Source of the DNA: an uncultured Butyrivibrio sp.
GTDB taxonomy: Bacteria > Bacillota > Clostridia > Lachnospirales > Lachnospiraceae
Assembly: GCF_947169445.1 (NCBI RefSeq)
Contig: NZ_CAMVPU010000041.1
Coordinates: forward strand, 1 to 34,474
DNA: 34,474 nucleotides
Direction: 5' to 3'
Numbering within the stretch: the first letter of the stretch is position 1; every line of letters starts with the position of its first letter. The translations under genes and the position numbers were made by a program. Below are positions 1-7,833 of this stretch, piece after piece. The notes beneath the pieces were generated by a model. The model had not been told where the DNA came from. It searched no databases and was given only the letters and a program-made list of their open reading frames with translations.

Positions 1-181
1 AAAATGTAAAATAGAATGTCGCTCGCGACATTCTCGCGCCGAGCGCGGTTGACAAAGTCAACATAATTCCAATCGCGCGAGTGCGCATCCTTAGCGGAGC
101 AATTTTTATGTAATAGGAAGCAATTTCCTATTACAGAACAAAATTTTCTGCGTTTCACCGAGGCTGAATACAATTATAGAT

Positions 182-216
182 AAAAGAAAAACCCCAGAAA
201 CACTGAGTTTCTGAGG
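182..216 (-). terminator. Probable intrinsic terminator
   Basis: On the minus strand a stem of CAGAAAC with GTTTCTG, extended by a few more pairs, is followed directly by GGTTTTTCTTTT. This is the form of a rho-independent terminator. The nearest minus-strand gene, the methyltransferase, ends about 400 bases upstream, so this may end its transcript or that of an unrecognised small RNA between 217 and 600. Confidence 0.55.
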
Positions 217-307
217 TAAGCAACGAGCCACTTCGATTCCGCCATGCCGACAGACTCGGAACCGCTTCGCTTGTTCCTCGTTGTCGCGGCATTCGCCGTA
301 TGCTTGC

Positions 308-360
308 AAAAAAAGACATCCCAGCTTGGATGCAAGCATCCATCTGGAATGTCTTTTTTA
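308..360. terminator. Long bidirectional terminator-like hairpin
   Basis: The arms are about 24 bases long, nearly perfect (two or three mismatches or bulges), and start and end with runs of A and T. The hairpin is therefore followed by six or more T residues on either strand. The loop is only two bases. It fits a bidirectional intrinsic terminator. Confidence 0.6.
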
Positions 361-614
361 CAAGCGCATGGCTCATTGCTACGCGCATTATCTCTTTGAG
401 AACTTTTTCAATGTCCTAAGTGCTGTGTTTGTGGCATTTCTAGGACGAGTTGCTGTTTACCTGCTGCGTACGGTAGAAAGCTCAGGGCTACTGTATGCTG
501 CTGGTGGCAACTTTAATAACCGCAATCAAAAATAATACTCTGATTTTACTTTCTACTCATTAAATCTTTGTCTGTTTTTTGTAAGATTATCTTAAAAGAT
601 AAAATCAAAGTCGC

Positions 615-1334
615 TTATAATTCTTTACGAACATAAATTAGTAGGAAATTCAGAATATCATACAGTCCTTTATCCAGAAACTCCTTATCTCGGATCCCGT
701 ATTCATGTCCCGATTCAAACCACTCATGCCAGGCGATATCATAACAATCAGCTTCTTTAACTTCGATACTGCACTTGTCACCGCATTCGTCCTTAAGCAA
801 CTTCTCCCACCAATCAGCAGTCTTGAACAGTTCTGAATCATCGCCTTCTGCCCATGTCTCAAAAAGCTGTTTCAGTTCACCTTGCGGCTGTTCTTTTAAT
901 CCGGGAACAGCGATCATCACAGTACCGCCATTTTTGACATACGGTAATACATTATCGGAAAAGATTCCTTCTTTACACCCAAAGTAATGATACGCATCCA
1001 CACTGACTATGACATCGAAATACTCCTCTGCAAAAGGCATATTCATGGCATCTCCATGGATTGGTATAATCTTATCCTCCAGACCATTATCACGTATTCT
1101 CTTATAGTTTTCTGTTGCAGGGACCCAAAGATCAAATGCGTATACATGCTCTGCATCCGTTTCATTGGCTACAAACAACGATGTCAGGGCATAACCGCAT
1201 CCCAAATCCAGCGTCCTGTTAAAGCGAGCGCCTTCAGGCCTTCTGCGGATCAATTCATCAAGCAGCCTAAATGAGTTAGGCCCCATCAAGTATTCCTTTG
1301 TAAAATACTTCTTGTACTTTTCTATATTGCTCAT
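615..1334 (-). CDS. Class I SAM-dependent methyltransferase
   Basis: A 239-residue soluble protein predicted to transfer a methyl group from S-adenosylmethionine to an unknown substrate. The glycine-rich motif I, LDLGCGYA, lies near residues 42-49. An acidic residue (AFDLW, D68) follows it where the ribose is usually bound. HGDAMNMPF is near residues 93-101, and FDVIVSVDAYHYFG looks like the post-motif III region of UbiE-like enzymes. I chose the ATG at 1334 because GGAGG lies nine bases before it; an in-frame start 21 bases upstream would overlap that ribosome binding site. It sits 42 bases after the fluoride channel gene and may be co-transcribed with it. The substrate cannot be read from the sequence. 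Confidence 0.85.
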   Translation of the reverse strand: MSNIEKYKKYFTKEYLMGPNSFRLLDELIRRRPEGARFNRTLDLGCGYALTSLFVANETDAEHVYAFDLWVPATENYKRIRDNGLEDKIIPIHGDAMNMPFAEEYFDVIVSVDAYHYFGCKEGIFSDNVLPYVKNGGTVMIAVPGLKEQPQGELKQLFETWAEGDDSELFKTADWWEKLLKDECGDKCSIEVKEADCYDIAWHEWFESGHEYGIRDKEFLDKGLYDILNFLLIYVRKEL

Positions 1335-1376
1335 AAACGCCATCCTCCATAGCACGATATTTAAAAAGTTAAAAAC

Positions 1377-1742
1377 TTATTTACAAGTCAACAATTCTGC
1401 ACCAAAAATGGCTGCGCAACCAACAACTATACTGAGTAGTGCATACAAAAATGCGATTCCTATATGTCCACCCTTTAATAGATCTGTTGTTTCAAGCGCA
1501 AATGTTGAGAAGGTTGTAAAACCTCCGCATAACCCGACCTTCAAAAACAAAATCCATCTCTGATCTATATTTGTATTCTTTGAAGCCAGTACTGTTATTA
1601 GCCCTATAACCAAACAACCTATAACATTTATAGCGAATGTCTTTACCGGAAATACTGTATTCTCACTGACCGGGATTTTGCCTATCAGATATCTAAGCAC
1701 CGCTCCGATAAAACCGCCTGCTCCTACTGCCAATATATTCAA
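1377..1742 (-). CDS. crcB: Fluoride ion channel FluC/CrcB
   Basis: A small membrane protein of the Fluc family, which works as a dual-topology dimer to export fluoride. Family signatures are visible: GGFIGAVLRY near residues 9-18, a conserved Asn in FAINVIG near 36-42, and the phenylalanine box GGFTTFSTF near 73-81. There are four hydrophobic segments in about 121 residues, the usual length. I prefer the TTG at 1742, with AGAGG eight bases before it; another TTG 21 bases upstream would add seven atypical residues. No fluoride riboswitch consensus is visible upstream. The small serine recombinase gene lies just upstream, so expression may come from that transcript. Confidence 0.9.
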   Translation of the reverse strand: MNILAVGAGGFIGAVLRYLIGKIPVSENTVFPVKTFAINVIGCLVIGLITVLASKNTNIDQRWILFLKVGLCGGFTTFSTFALETTDLLKGGHIGIAFLYALLSIVVGCAAIFGAELLTCK

Positions 1743-1794
1743 TGCTATAACCTCTCTGTTCAATTATTCTAAAAGTAAAAAAGCAACTACCTAA

Positions 1795-2391
1795 TCATTG
1801 TACCATCCGAATATACTTATATATAGTTGTCCTTGAGCAGTTCATAAGCTTAGCAAACTCTGTGATATTGAACTGCCCATCTTTGTAGAGGTCGTAAAAC
1901 TTAAAGAACTTTTCTGGGAGACTGTCTTTCACAACTCGGGGTCTTCCAATCTTGCGTCCCTTGGCCTTGGCGTTATCCATACCAGATTTCACCCTCTGTG
2001 AGATCATATCCCGCTCCATCTCTGAGAATACTCCCCACATCATGAGCATGCCCTTCGTCATAGGATCTATCTCTTCGTTCCTGCAATCTACAATGAAACT
2101 TCCTATTATAAGACGGATCTTCCTGTCCTGAACGATCTGCATAATGTCACACAGATGTTTCGTTGATCTGGTAAGCCTTGATACTTCGGTAGTTACGATA
2201 GTATCACCTTGTGCCAGAACATCAAGCATCTTCTGGAACTCTGCTCTATCTGTCTTTGTTCCGGACTCATACTCCCAATAAATGTATTTGTCATCTTTTA
2301 CTCCGAGCTTCTTGAGCTCTCTCTTTTGTCTGTTGATATCCTGTTTTGTTTCATTCGTTGAGCAGCGAGCATATCCCAGCGTTCTTGCCAT
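1795..2391 (-). CDS. Small serine recombinase (resolvase/invertase family)
   Basis: A 198-residue site-specific recombinase. The N-terminal catalytic domain carries YARCST, giving catalytic Ser11 and the nearby Arg9. VSRLTRS gives the downstream arginine pair. The central FSEMERDMISQRVKSG helix is typical of resolvases and invertases, and GRKIGRPR is the usual linker. A C-terminal helix-turn-helix (ITEFAKLMNCSRTTIYKYI) binds DNA. The ATG at 2391 has GAGGT seven bases before it and gives the canonical start. Upstream lies a cluster of long palindromes that could be its sites. Whether it acts as a resolvase or an invertase cannot be told from the protein alone. Confidence 0.9.
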   Translation of the reverse strand: MARTLGYARCSTNETKQDINRQKRELKKLGVKDDKYIYWEYESGTKTDRAEFQKMLDVLAQGDTIVTTEVSRLTRSTKHLCDIMQIVQDRKIRLIIGSFIVDCRNEEIDPMTKGMLMMWGVFSEMERDMISQRVKSGMDNAKAKGRKIGRPRVVKDSLPEKFFKFYDLYKDGQFNITEFAKLMNCSRTTIYKYIRMVQ

Positions 2392-2458
2392 GATTTTTAC
2401 CTCATATCTGTTCAATTAATGGTCACTTGAATTTCTTGAACATTTTTGCCAAATTTTT

Positions 2459-2517
2459 ATGCGTTTTTCAGATCTTAAAAAGAGGATTCTAACCCTCATG
2501 GATACTGAAAAACGCAT
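2459..2517. repeat. Inverted repeat, 13-bp perfect arms
   Basis: ATGCGTTTTTCAG (2459-2471) is repeated inverted at 2505-2517. The 33-base spacer has its own short GAGG/CCTC stem. It starts about 70 bases upstream of the serine recombinase start codon, so it may be in that gene's leader or be a recombinase binding site. No T-run follows it, so it is not a classical terminator. Confidence 0.6.
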
Positions 2518-2559
2518 ACAGCGGTTTTCTAAAATCATTATATCAGATTTCCGGGCAAA

Positions 2560-2595
2560 AAGTGTTCACGAAAACAAATGTTTTCGTGAACACTT
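2560..2595. repeat. Perfect palindromic hairpin, 16-bp arms
   Basis: AAGTGTTCACGAAAAC (2560-2575) and its exact reverse complement (2580-2595) are separated by only four bases. A perfect 16-bp stem with a tetraloop is far longer than chance. There is no T-run on either side, which argues against a simple terminator and for a protein binding site or structured RNA. Confidence 0.75.
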
Positions 2596-2693
2596 CCAGG
2601 TCGATTTCGGAAAACGTATTTATGCAGTTTAAGATTGTAGTTTTGTACATTAAATGCAATGAACCTTTTTCTGAACATTTTGATTGAGATTTT

Positions 2694-2725
2694 CCGGTGT
2701 CAAATATTAAAATATTTGACACCGG
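2694..2725. repeat. Perfect palindromic hairpin, 15-bp arms
   Basis: CCGGTGTCAAATATT (2694-2708) and its exact reverse complement (2711-2725) are separated by two bases. It starts 23 bases past the stop codon of the DUF4143 ATPase gene. No T-run follows on the minus strand. Both this and the neighbouring 16-bp palindrome are preceded by GATTT(T)CCGG, and TTTCTAAAAT occurs near both, so the two may be diverged copies of one unit. Confidence 0.75.
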
Positions 2726-2748
2726 GTTTCTAAAATGTTGATTGAATA

Positions 2749-4056
2749 TCATTTTATAAATCTTAGTAAAAAGTCTGCAACACCTATAACCGTAAATCCC
2801 TGTTCATCTCTGGTCTCATTGATAGGTCTGTTGATTACGAGTACTTTCTGAACCTGATCGTTTAGCATGATATATGGTCTTACTTCTCTTGCCTTTGTAT
2901 CAGCATTTGATATGTCAGCAGTTACTTGAATATAGTATGATTTCACTCCCTTTGTGGCATAGAAATCCACCTCATTCGTCTTTCTGACAGATTTTCCATT
3001 CTTGTCTTTTTCAACAGAATCAAAAGCTCCAACGTTTACAGTATAACCATTATAGCAAAGCTCGTTATAAACGATGTTTTCCAACATCTGTCCTTCATCC
3101 GGAAAAGCAAAATTTAACCTGGCATTACGAAGCCCCGTATCACAAAAATAATACTTTCTTAATGCCCCAATCTCTTTCCTGCCTTTTAGATCATATCGTG
3201 ACGCTTCACGCAGTAAAAAAGCATCCTTAAAGTAATCTATGTAATTCTCTACCGTTGTTCTATCTATTTTTTCATGCCGAACACTCACAAATGTATTAGC
3301 GATCTTATCAGCGTTTAGCAATGAACCTGTTGAAGAACTGATTATGTTACAGAGCTCATCAAGCGCTTCGCCCTTTTTTAGACGATTTCGTTCCACAATA
3401 TCGCTGAAATATGTGGTCTGGAAAAGATTTTTCAGATACTCTTTTCTTTCTTCTTCGTTCTTTAAGACAGCAAGGGGCATTCCTCCATACTGTATATATG
3501 AGTATATTGCATCAGTTGCAGCCCCGCCCACATACTCAAAGTATTCCTCAAAAGATAACGGCGCCAGCGCTATATTGGTAGCTTTGTCTCTGAATTCAGT
3601 AACTATATCGGAAGAAAGCATCTTTGAATTCGATCCCGTGACATACAGATCGATGTTCTTTTCCCTTGATAACCCAAGAACAACATCTACAAAGGATATT
3701 GTTTCTTCGTCATCGTCTCCTGCCAAAACACGCTTTCCTTCTGTAAGAACTGGATTTAATATCTTGTATACCTTTTGGATTTCATCTATAAAGACATAAT
3801 ATTCACCATCACCCTTGCAATATTCACGAACATATTCACCAAGTTCTATTGGATCGCGATATTTGCTGTTTCTATCATCATCCAGCTCCATAATAAGGAT
3901 GTTCTTTTCCTGAACACCACTATTTACTAGGTATTCTCTATAGATTTCTTTTAACAAGTATGATTTTCCACAGCGTCTAATGCCCGTAATAATCTTGGGG
4001 AACCCATTCTTTTGCGCACTTATAAGCTGATTTAAGTACTTATTTCTCTTTATCAT
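2749..4056 (-). CDS. AAA (AAA_14) ATPase with DUF4143 domain
   Basis: A 435-residue ATP-binding protein of the widespread archaeal and bacterial AAA_14/DUF4143 family, whose cellular role is poorly known. Walker A is GIRRCGKS (residues 25-32), Walker B is YVFIDEIQ (about 87-94) and a sensor-like LYVTGSNS follows (about 137-144). The C-terminal DUF4143 part has EVDFYATKG (362-370) and YYIQVT (375-380). These resemble the E-x-D and Q elements of a restriction-endonuclease-like fold. The ATG at 4056 has AGGAG five bases before it. Two copies of a 14-bp palindrome lie just upstream, suggesting tight control. Such genes are often laterally transferred singletons. Confidence 0.88.
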   Translation of the reverse strand: MIKRNKYLNQLISAQKNGFPKIITGIRRCGKSYLLKEIYREYLVNSGVQEKNILIMELDDDRNSKYRDPIELGEYVREYCKGDGEYYVFIDEIQKVYKILNPVLTEGKRVLAGDDDEETISFVDVVLGLSREKNIDLYVTGSNSKMLSSDIVTEFRDKATNIALAPLSFEEYFEYVGGAATDAIYSYIQYGGMPLAVLKNEEERKEYLKNLFQTTYFSDIVERNRLKKGEALDELCNIISSSTGSLLNADKIANTFVSVRHEKIDRTTVENYIDYFKDAFLLREASRYDLKGRKEIGALRKYYFCDTGLRNARLNFAFPDEGQMLENIVYNELCYNGYTVNVGAFDSVEKDKNGKSVRKTNEVDFYATKGVKSYYIQVTADISNADTKAREVRPYIMLNDQVQKVLVINRPINETRDEQGFTVIGVADFLLRFIK

Positions 4057-4070
4057 ATAATCTCCTAAAT

Positions 4071-4084
4071 TGTAGAATTCTACA
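4071..4084. promoter_or_regulatory. Palindromic operator candidate, copy 1
   Basis: TGTAGAATTCTACA is a perfect 14-bp palindrome that starts 15 bases upstream of the ATPase start codon. An identical copy lies at 4135-4148, and both are followed on the plus strand by a T-rich stretch. Its position between any promoter and the ribosome binding site suits a repressor site. Confidence 0.6.
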
Positions 4085-4134
4085 CTTTTTTGTATTTAAA
4101 GTGTATCACTGTTGCAAATTCTAATCAATAATTT

Positions 4135-4148
4135 TGTAGAATTCTACA
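4135..4148. promoter_or_regulatory. Palindromic operator candidate, copy 2
   Basis: This is the second exact copy of TGTAGAATTCTACA, 64 bases from the first. It is nested in a wider inverted repeat, ATCAATAAT at 4124-4132 and ATTATTGAT at 4158-4166. The two copies bracket the short region that must contain the ATPase promoter, which allows DNA looping or dual occupancy by one regulator. Confidence 0.6.
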
Positions 4149-4167
4149 TTTTTTTGGATTATTGATA

Positions 4168-6078
4168 TCACAGTCTATCCAATTCCTCTCGCCATATATT
4201 CACACAAGCATCGGATGGCATCCGCAGATCACCTCTTGGTGAAACCGCAACAGATCCAACTTTCGGGCCATCCGGTAGGCAACTGCGTTTGAACTGCTGT
4301 GAAAAGAATCGCCTGTAAAATGTCTTTTCCCATTTCAAAATCACATCATCCGTGTACTCGCCTGAAAAAGCAAGTTTAGCCAATCTATAGATCTTGGATG
4401 GGCTTTGCACAAGCCTAATCATATGATAGAGGAAAAAGTCGTGAAGCTCGTATGGGCCCACTAAATCCTCTGTTTTCTGCGCAATCTCATTGCCATCAGG
4501 TGGCAACAACTCAGGTGAAACAGGTGTGTCTAAAATATCATATAAAGTGGCCTTAAGCTTTGGACTATCTGATGAATCAGCATAGTACTGCACCAGATAA
4601 CGGACCAGAGTCTTTGGAACTGAAGCATTTACTGCATACATAGACATGTGGTCACCATTGTAAGTAGCCCATCCGAGCGCAAGCTCAGATAAATCCCCCG
4701 TACCAATTACTATGCCGTTTTCCTTATTGGCAATATCCATCAGAATCTTGGTCCTCTCGCGGGCCTGGCTGTTTTCATAGGTAACGTCATGAACATTTTC
4801 ATCATGACAAATATCAGCAAAATGCTGTTTAACAGCCTTACTTATATTAACTTCCCTAAATGATGCACCTATCTCTTTTATGAGCCTTACTGCATTTTCA
4901 TATGTCCTGTCTGTAGTACCAAAGCCCGGCATTGTGACTGCTATAATTCCATTTCGATCGAAGTTCAGATAGTCAAATGCCTTTGCAATAACAAGAAATG
5001 CAAGTGTCGAGTCAAGGCCGCCTGATATACCAATGACTGCTGTCTTACATCCGATATGATCAAGTCTTTTTCTTAATCCCATTGCCTGTATGGTAAGGAT
5101 CTCATTACATCGCATGTCGCGTTCCTGTCCCAAAGCAGGTACAAACGGATTGGGATCAATATATCTTGTCAGTTCTGCATGTTCCTTATTCAGTGAGAAT
5201 ACCACGCGAGTATACTTGACGCTGGAGTCTGCCTCATATGTTGTCATACGTCTTCTTTCAGCTTCAAGATATTCCAGATCAATCTCTGATACGATCATAT
5301 TTTCAGAGAAACGTTCCGATTCACACAAAATATTTCCATTTTCTGCTATTATATTATGCCCGGAATAAACAACATCCTGAGTGGATTCTCCAGGTCCTGC
5401 TGAAGCGTACAGATACGCACAGACCAGCCTTGCAGACTGGGCACTCACAAGATTTCTGCGATATCTGCTCTTGCCGATTATCTCATTGGAAGCAGAAAGA
5501 TTGGCTATTACTGTCGCTCCAGCCAGACAGTGTGCTGTACTCGGAGGATCTGGCGCCCACAAATCCTCACAAAGTTCTAATGCAACCCTAAGTGACGGCA
5601 TCTCATTGCACACAAACAGGATATTTCTGTTTATTTGTACAGTTCGCCCACCAATATTGATAACTGTATCTAATTCTCTTCCAGAATAGAAGTGCCTTGC
5701 TTCGTAGAACTCGTTATAATTTGGCAAGAATGTCTTTGGCACAATTCCCAATATTTCTCCATTACATAAAGCTGCTGCAACATTGTATAGTTTTGCATCA
5801 ACCGAGAGTGGCAAGCCCACAAAAATCAGTGCATCCACGCCCTGACTATGCTTAGCTATTTTGAGCAGAGCTTCCTTTGCTGCTTCCAATAATCTGTCCT
5901 GAAAAAACAAATCCTGGCAGGTATAACCCGTTATACACAGTTCCGGAAATACCATCAGCTTTACTTTTTTCCCAGCAGCTTCTTCTATGCATTTGCATAT
6001 TTCATTACAGTTAAACTCTACATCAGCAACCCTTACATTTGGAGTAATAGCTGCAACTTTTAAATATCCGTCTATCAT
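4168..6078 (-). CDS. nadE: Glutamine-dependent NAD+ synthetase
   Basis: A 636-residue two-domain enzyme that converts nicotinic acid adenine dinucleotide to NAD+, using ammonia released from glutamine. The N-terminal nitrilase-type glutaminase domain shows the catalytic triad as E46 (FPELCITG), K115 (VPKTFLPN) and C170 (ELCEDLW). The C-terminal synthetase domain has the PP-loop SGGLDST (residues 352-358) and further ATP-site residues in GTGDLSELALGW. The length matches the long bacterial form. The ATG at 6078 has AGGGAA just before it and AAGGAAG slightly further away. It is the last gene of a tight run with a GNAT (13-base gap), an HPr-like gene and a RelA-like gene. Confidence 0.95.
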   Translation of the reverse strand: MIDGYLKVAAITPNVRVADVEFNCNEICKCIEEAAGKKVKLMVFPELCITGYTCQDLFFQDRLLEAAKEALLKIAKHSQGVDALIFVGLPLSVDAKLYNVAAALCNGEILGIVPKTFLPNYNEFYEARHFYSGRELDTVINIGGRTVQINRNILFVCNEMPSLRVALELCEDLWAPDPPSTAHCLAGATVIANLSASNEIIGKSRYRRNLVSAQSARLVCAYLYASAGPGESTQDVVYSGHNIIAENGNILCESERFSENMIVSEIDLEYLEAERRRMTTYEADSSVKYTRVVFSLNKEHAELTRYIDPNPFVPALGQERDMRCNEILTIQAMGLRKRLDHIGCKTAVIGISGGLDSTLAFLVIAKAFDYLNFDRNGIIAVTMPGFGTTDRTYENAVRLIKEIGASFREVNISKAVKQHFADICHDENVHDVTYENSQARERTKILMDIANKENGIVIGTGDLSELALGWATYNGDHMSMYAVNASVPKTLVRYLVQYYADSSDSPKLKATLYDILDTPVSPELLPPDGNEIAQKTEDLVGPYELHDFFLYHMIRLVQSPSKIYRLAKLAFSGEYTDDVILKWEKTFYRRFFSQQFKRSCLPDGPKVGSVAVSPRGDLRMPSDACVNIWREELDRL

Positions 6079-6091
6079 TTCCCTATCTTCC

Positions 6092-6559
6092 TTATATTCT
6101 TAGTTGTTTTTGAAAACATATTGCCCCTTCCAATTTGTCATATGGAGGATAATTAGGCATTCTGGTATAACCAAGCCTGGCATACAATCCAACAGCATCC
6201 TTCATGGAATCTCTTGTCTGAAGTATTGCAAAGTCGTATCCATCCATTATCGCCTTATGCTCTATACGATGCATCATTTCTTCTGCTATACGCCTTCTGC
6301 GATGACTTTCTTCTACCCATACACGCTTTATTTCAACAGCAACAGATGAATACCTTTTAAGTCCGGCACATCCAACCGGAATCCCGTTGTCAAAGGCAAT
6401 TATGACCGCTTCAATTTTGCCAGACGCATTATATTGCACAAATGCTGTTCTGTTTGCAAGTCCACCGGCAATCTGATTATAGTACTCTTCAGTTTTTATG
6501 TGGAATCGATGAAAGTCTTCATCATTTCCATCTGTCCACCTGTATACTATATCACCCAC
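6092..6559 (-). CDS. GNAT family N-acetyltransferase
   Basis: A 155-residue acetyl-CoA-dependent acetyltransferase of unknown substrate. The core GNAT features are a strand leading to VEIKRVWVEESHRRRRIAEEM, where the R/Q-x-x-G/A loop binds the pyrophosphate of CoA, and the C-terminal GLYARLGYTRMPNY motif near residues 124-137. Translation starts at GTG 6559 with GAGGA upstream. It lies between the HPr-like gene and nadE with short gaps, so it is probably co-transcribed. Confidence 0.85.
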   Translation of the reverse strand: MGDIVYRWTDGNDEDFHRFHIKTEEYYNQIAGGLANRTAFVQYNASGKIEAVIIAFDNGIPVGCAGLKRYSSVAVEIKRVWVEESHRRRRIAEEMMHRIEHKAIMDGYDFAILQTRDSMKDAVGLYARLGYTRMPNYPPYDKLEGAICFQKQLRI

Positions 6560-6586
6560 TTAATATCCTCGATCCATATGCAATTA

Positions 6587-6823
6587 CTAGACAACCATGA
6601 ATTGTTCTATTTCTTTAATCAGTGCGTTAGTAGCATCTTCATCACCATATATCCTTAATCTGGCTGGAGAATTAGACACAATAGATAACGCACCAAATAA
6701 TGATTTAGCATCTACGTGTCTGCTTCCCTGACTTAGATCCGCATCTGCTTCACTTTTTTCAATGATATCTACAAAGCTTCTTATTTTTTCAACGCTATCA
6801 AGCAAAACACTCACCTGTTTCAT
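6587..6823 (-). CDS. HPr-like protein lacking the phosphorylatable histidine
   Basis: A 78-residue protein. Its second half, VDAKSLFGALSIVSN followed by an RIYGDEDATNALIKEIEQF helix, matches the Ser46 helix region and C-terminal helix of the PTS carrier HPr. The usual GIHARPA loop with His15 is missing; the corresponding region is an acidic helix, so phosphotransfer from enzyme I is not possible. It may be a regulatory HPr paralogue. AAGGAA precedes the ATG at 6823. The RelA-like gene ends 20 bases upstream, suggesting the two are translated from one transcript. The assignment rests on fold pattern only. Confidence 0.65.
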   Translation of the reverse strand: MKQVSVLLDSVEKIRSFVDIIEKSEADADLSQGSRHVDAKSLFGALSIVSNSPARLRIYGDEDATNALIKEIEQFMVV

Positions 6824-6843
6824 TACTATAATTCCTTCATATT

Positions 6844-7833
6844 TTAATCTATAATGTCATTCTGAAACCTTGACAGATGCTCATATGGCAAGATAAGCCT
6901 TCCCCTGTATAATCCACATCCGTCATTTACAAGTTGATTGTTTACCGCCCCAAACATATTTACATCAACCTTGGCCAGATCAAGCCCCTGCAACAGCATT
7001 CCCCTCTCATAAGCCTCATCAAAATAAGTGCATTCCCCCGAAGGTACTGCATCCCTACGGCTTCTCTCTTTATCCTGTCTCTTCTCATATCCAAGGTGAT
7101 GTGCCGGTCCTATCTCAGCATAATCATCCATCTGTTTGGTACGCATCTGCACTTCAAGGTAAGACCTGGACTGATTATCATAGAAGGTAATGTGAAGAGA
7201 TTTATATCCATAGGGACTAGGATTCTTTATATAGTCCCTGTAATATGGCCTTAATGATTCTGTTATCATCTCAGAAGGTTCTTTCCCTGGTATTCCATAG
7301 ATTTCTGCCGTAAAGCCTTTCTCTTCCAGAAACCCCGGAAGCGCATTGGCAATCTCGTAGAGATACTTAAGTTCTATCTCCTCTCGTTTTTCACCATCCT
7401 TAAGGTGACAGACAGGCATGGATATAACTATGCGATAAGCAATAAGATCACGTATGGGGCCAATCTGCTGTTTAAGCTCTGTGATACTTGGGAAAGAAGT
7501 GTTTTTCTCATAGTAATCATATACATGTTCTACTATGTTTCCATTGAATTTCTGTTCCGCTCTTATAAGCGATTTGATTCTTCCCTTAAAAGTAAACGCT
7601 AGAAAAAAGTATTCACTTGACATATATTTGTAAAATTCCCTGAGTCGCTGGGACTGAAAAGTAAGGAAATCATTATGTTCAAGAAGTTCCATCAGCTGCA
7701 AAAGGAAATTACAGTGAATCATATCCATACCATTTTGTGTCTTTTTAGCATCTTCTTTCAAATCATTGTGATATCTCTGCAGAATCTTTAAGACTGTGTC
7801 CCCTGAATACAGGTAATCATTCAATGTAATCAT
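6844..7833 (-). CDS. RelA/SpoT-domain (p)ppGpp synthetase-like protein
   Basis: A 329-residue protein with a central RelA/SpoT nucleotidyltransferase domain, which makes (p)ppGpp from ATP and GTP or GDP. Visible motifs are GRIKSLIRAEQK (84-95), RDLIAYRIV (128-136) with the metal-binding Asp, YIKNPSPYGYKSLH (201-214) with the substrate-stacking Tyr, and LEVQMRTKQMDDYAE (226-240). There is no HD hydrolase, TGS or ACT domain. It is therefore of small alarmone synthetase type but about 110 residues longer than RelP/RelQ, with extra N- and C-terminal segments. GGAGG precedes the ATG at 7833. A deleted second copy of its 3' part lies at 17767-18042. The product could also be a different alarmone. 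Confidence 0.82.
   Translation of the reverse strand: MITLNDYLYSGDTVLKILQRYHNDLKEDAKKTQNGMDMIHCNFLLQLMELLEHNDFLTFQSQRLREFYKYMSSEYFFLAFTFKGRIKSLIRAEQKFNGNIVEHVYDYYEKNTSFPSITELKQQIGPIRDLIAYRIVISMPVCHLKDGEKREEIELKYLYEIANALPGFLEEKGFTAEIYGIPGKEPSEMITESLRPYYRDYIKNPSPYGYKSLHITFYDNQSRSYLEVQMRTKQMDDYAEIGPAHHLGYEKRQDKERSRRDAVPSGECTYFDEAYERGMLLQGLDLAKVDVNMFGAVNNQLVNDGCGLYRGRLILPYEHLSRFQNDIID

Larger units (their letters stand above)
1..614. other. Hairpin-rich intergenic region, no convincing gene
   Basis: I see no supportable gene here. Open frames on both strands run straight through strong hairpins and lack good ribosome binding sites. The stretch holds many short inverted repeats: 13-34 (9-bp arms, 4-base loop), 48-62 (GTTGAC/GTCAAC), 109-135 (11-bp arms, 5-base loop), 193-216 and 308-360. 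Its first 100 bases are more GC-rich than the rest of the window, with several CGCG steps. The pattern suggests a dispersed intergenic repeat or the edge of a degraded element or non-coding RNA, but this is inference and would need a genome-wide comparison. Confidence 0.5.

Noticed and set aside
106..535. Open frames of 77-84 codons on both strands in the left-edge region
   Set aside because: They run through strong hairpins and a terminator, have poor ribosome binding sites and no family resemblance that I can see.
1743..1794. Fluoride riboswitch in front of the FluC gene
   Set aside because: The gap is short and lacks the conserved riboswitch core; the recombinase gene lies directly upstream.
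2459..2725. CRISPR array made of the palindromic repeats
   Set aside because: The repeats differ in sequence and spacing, there are only three, and no cas genes are present.
2543..2752. A 69-codon frame following the DUF4143 ATPase gene, with an ATGA overlap
   Set aside because: It spans two perfect palindromes and its composition is not protein-like; the overlap is probably coincidence.
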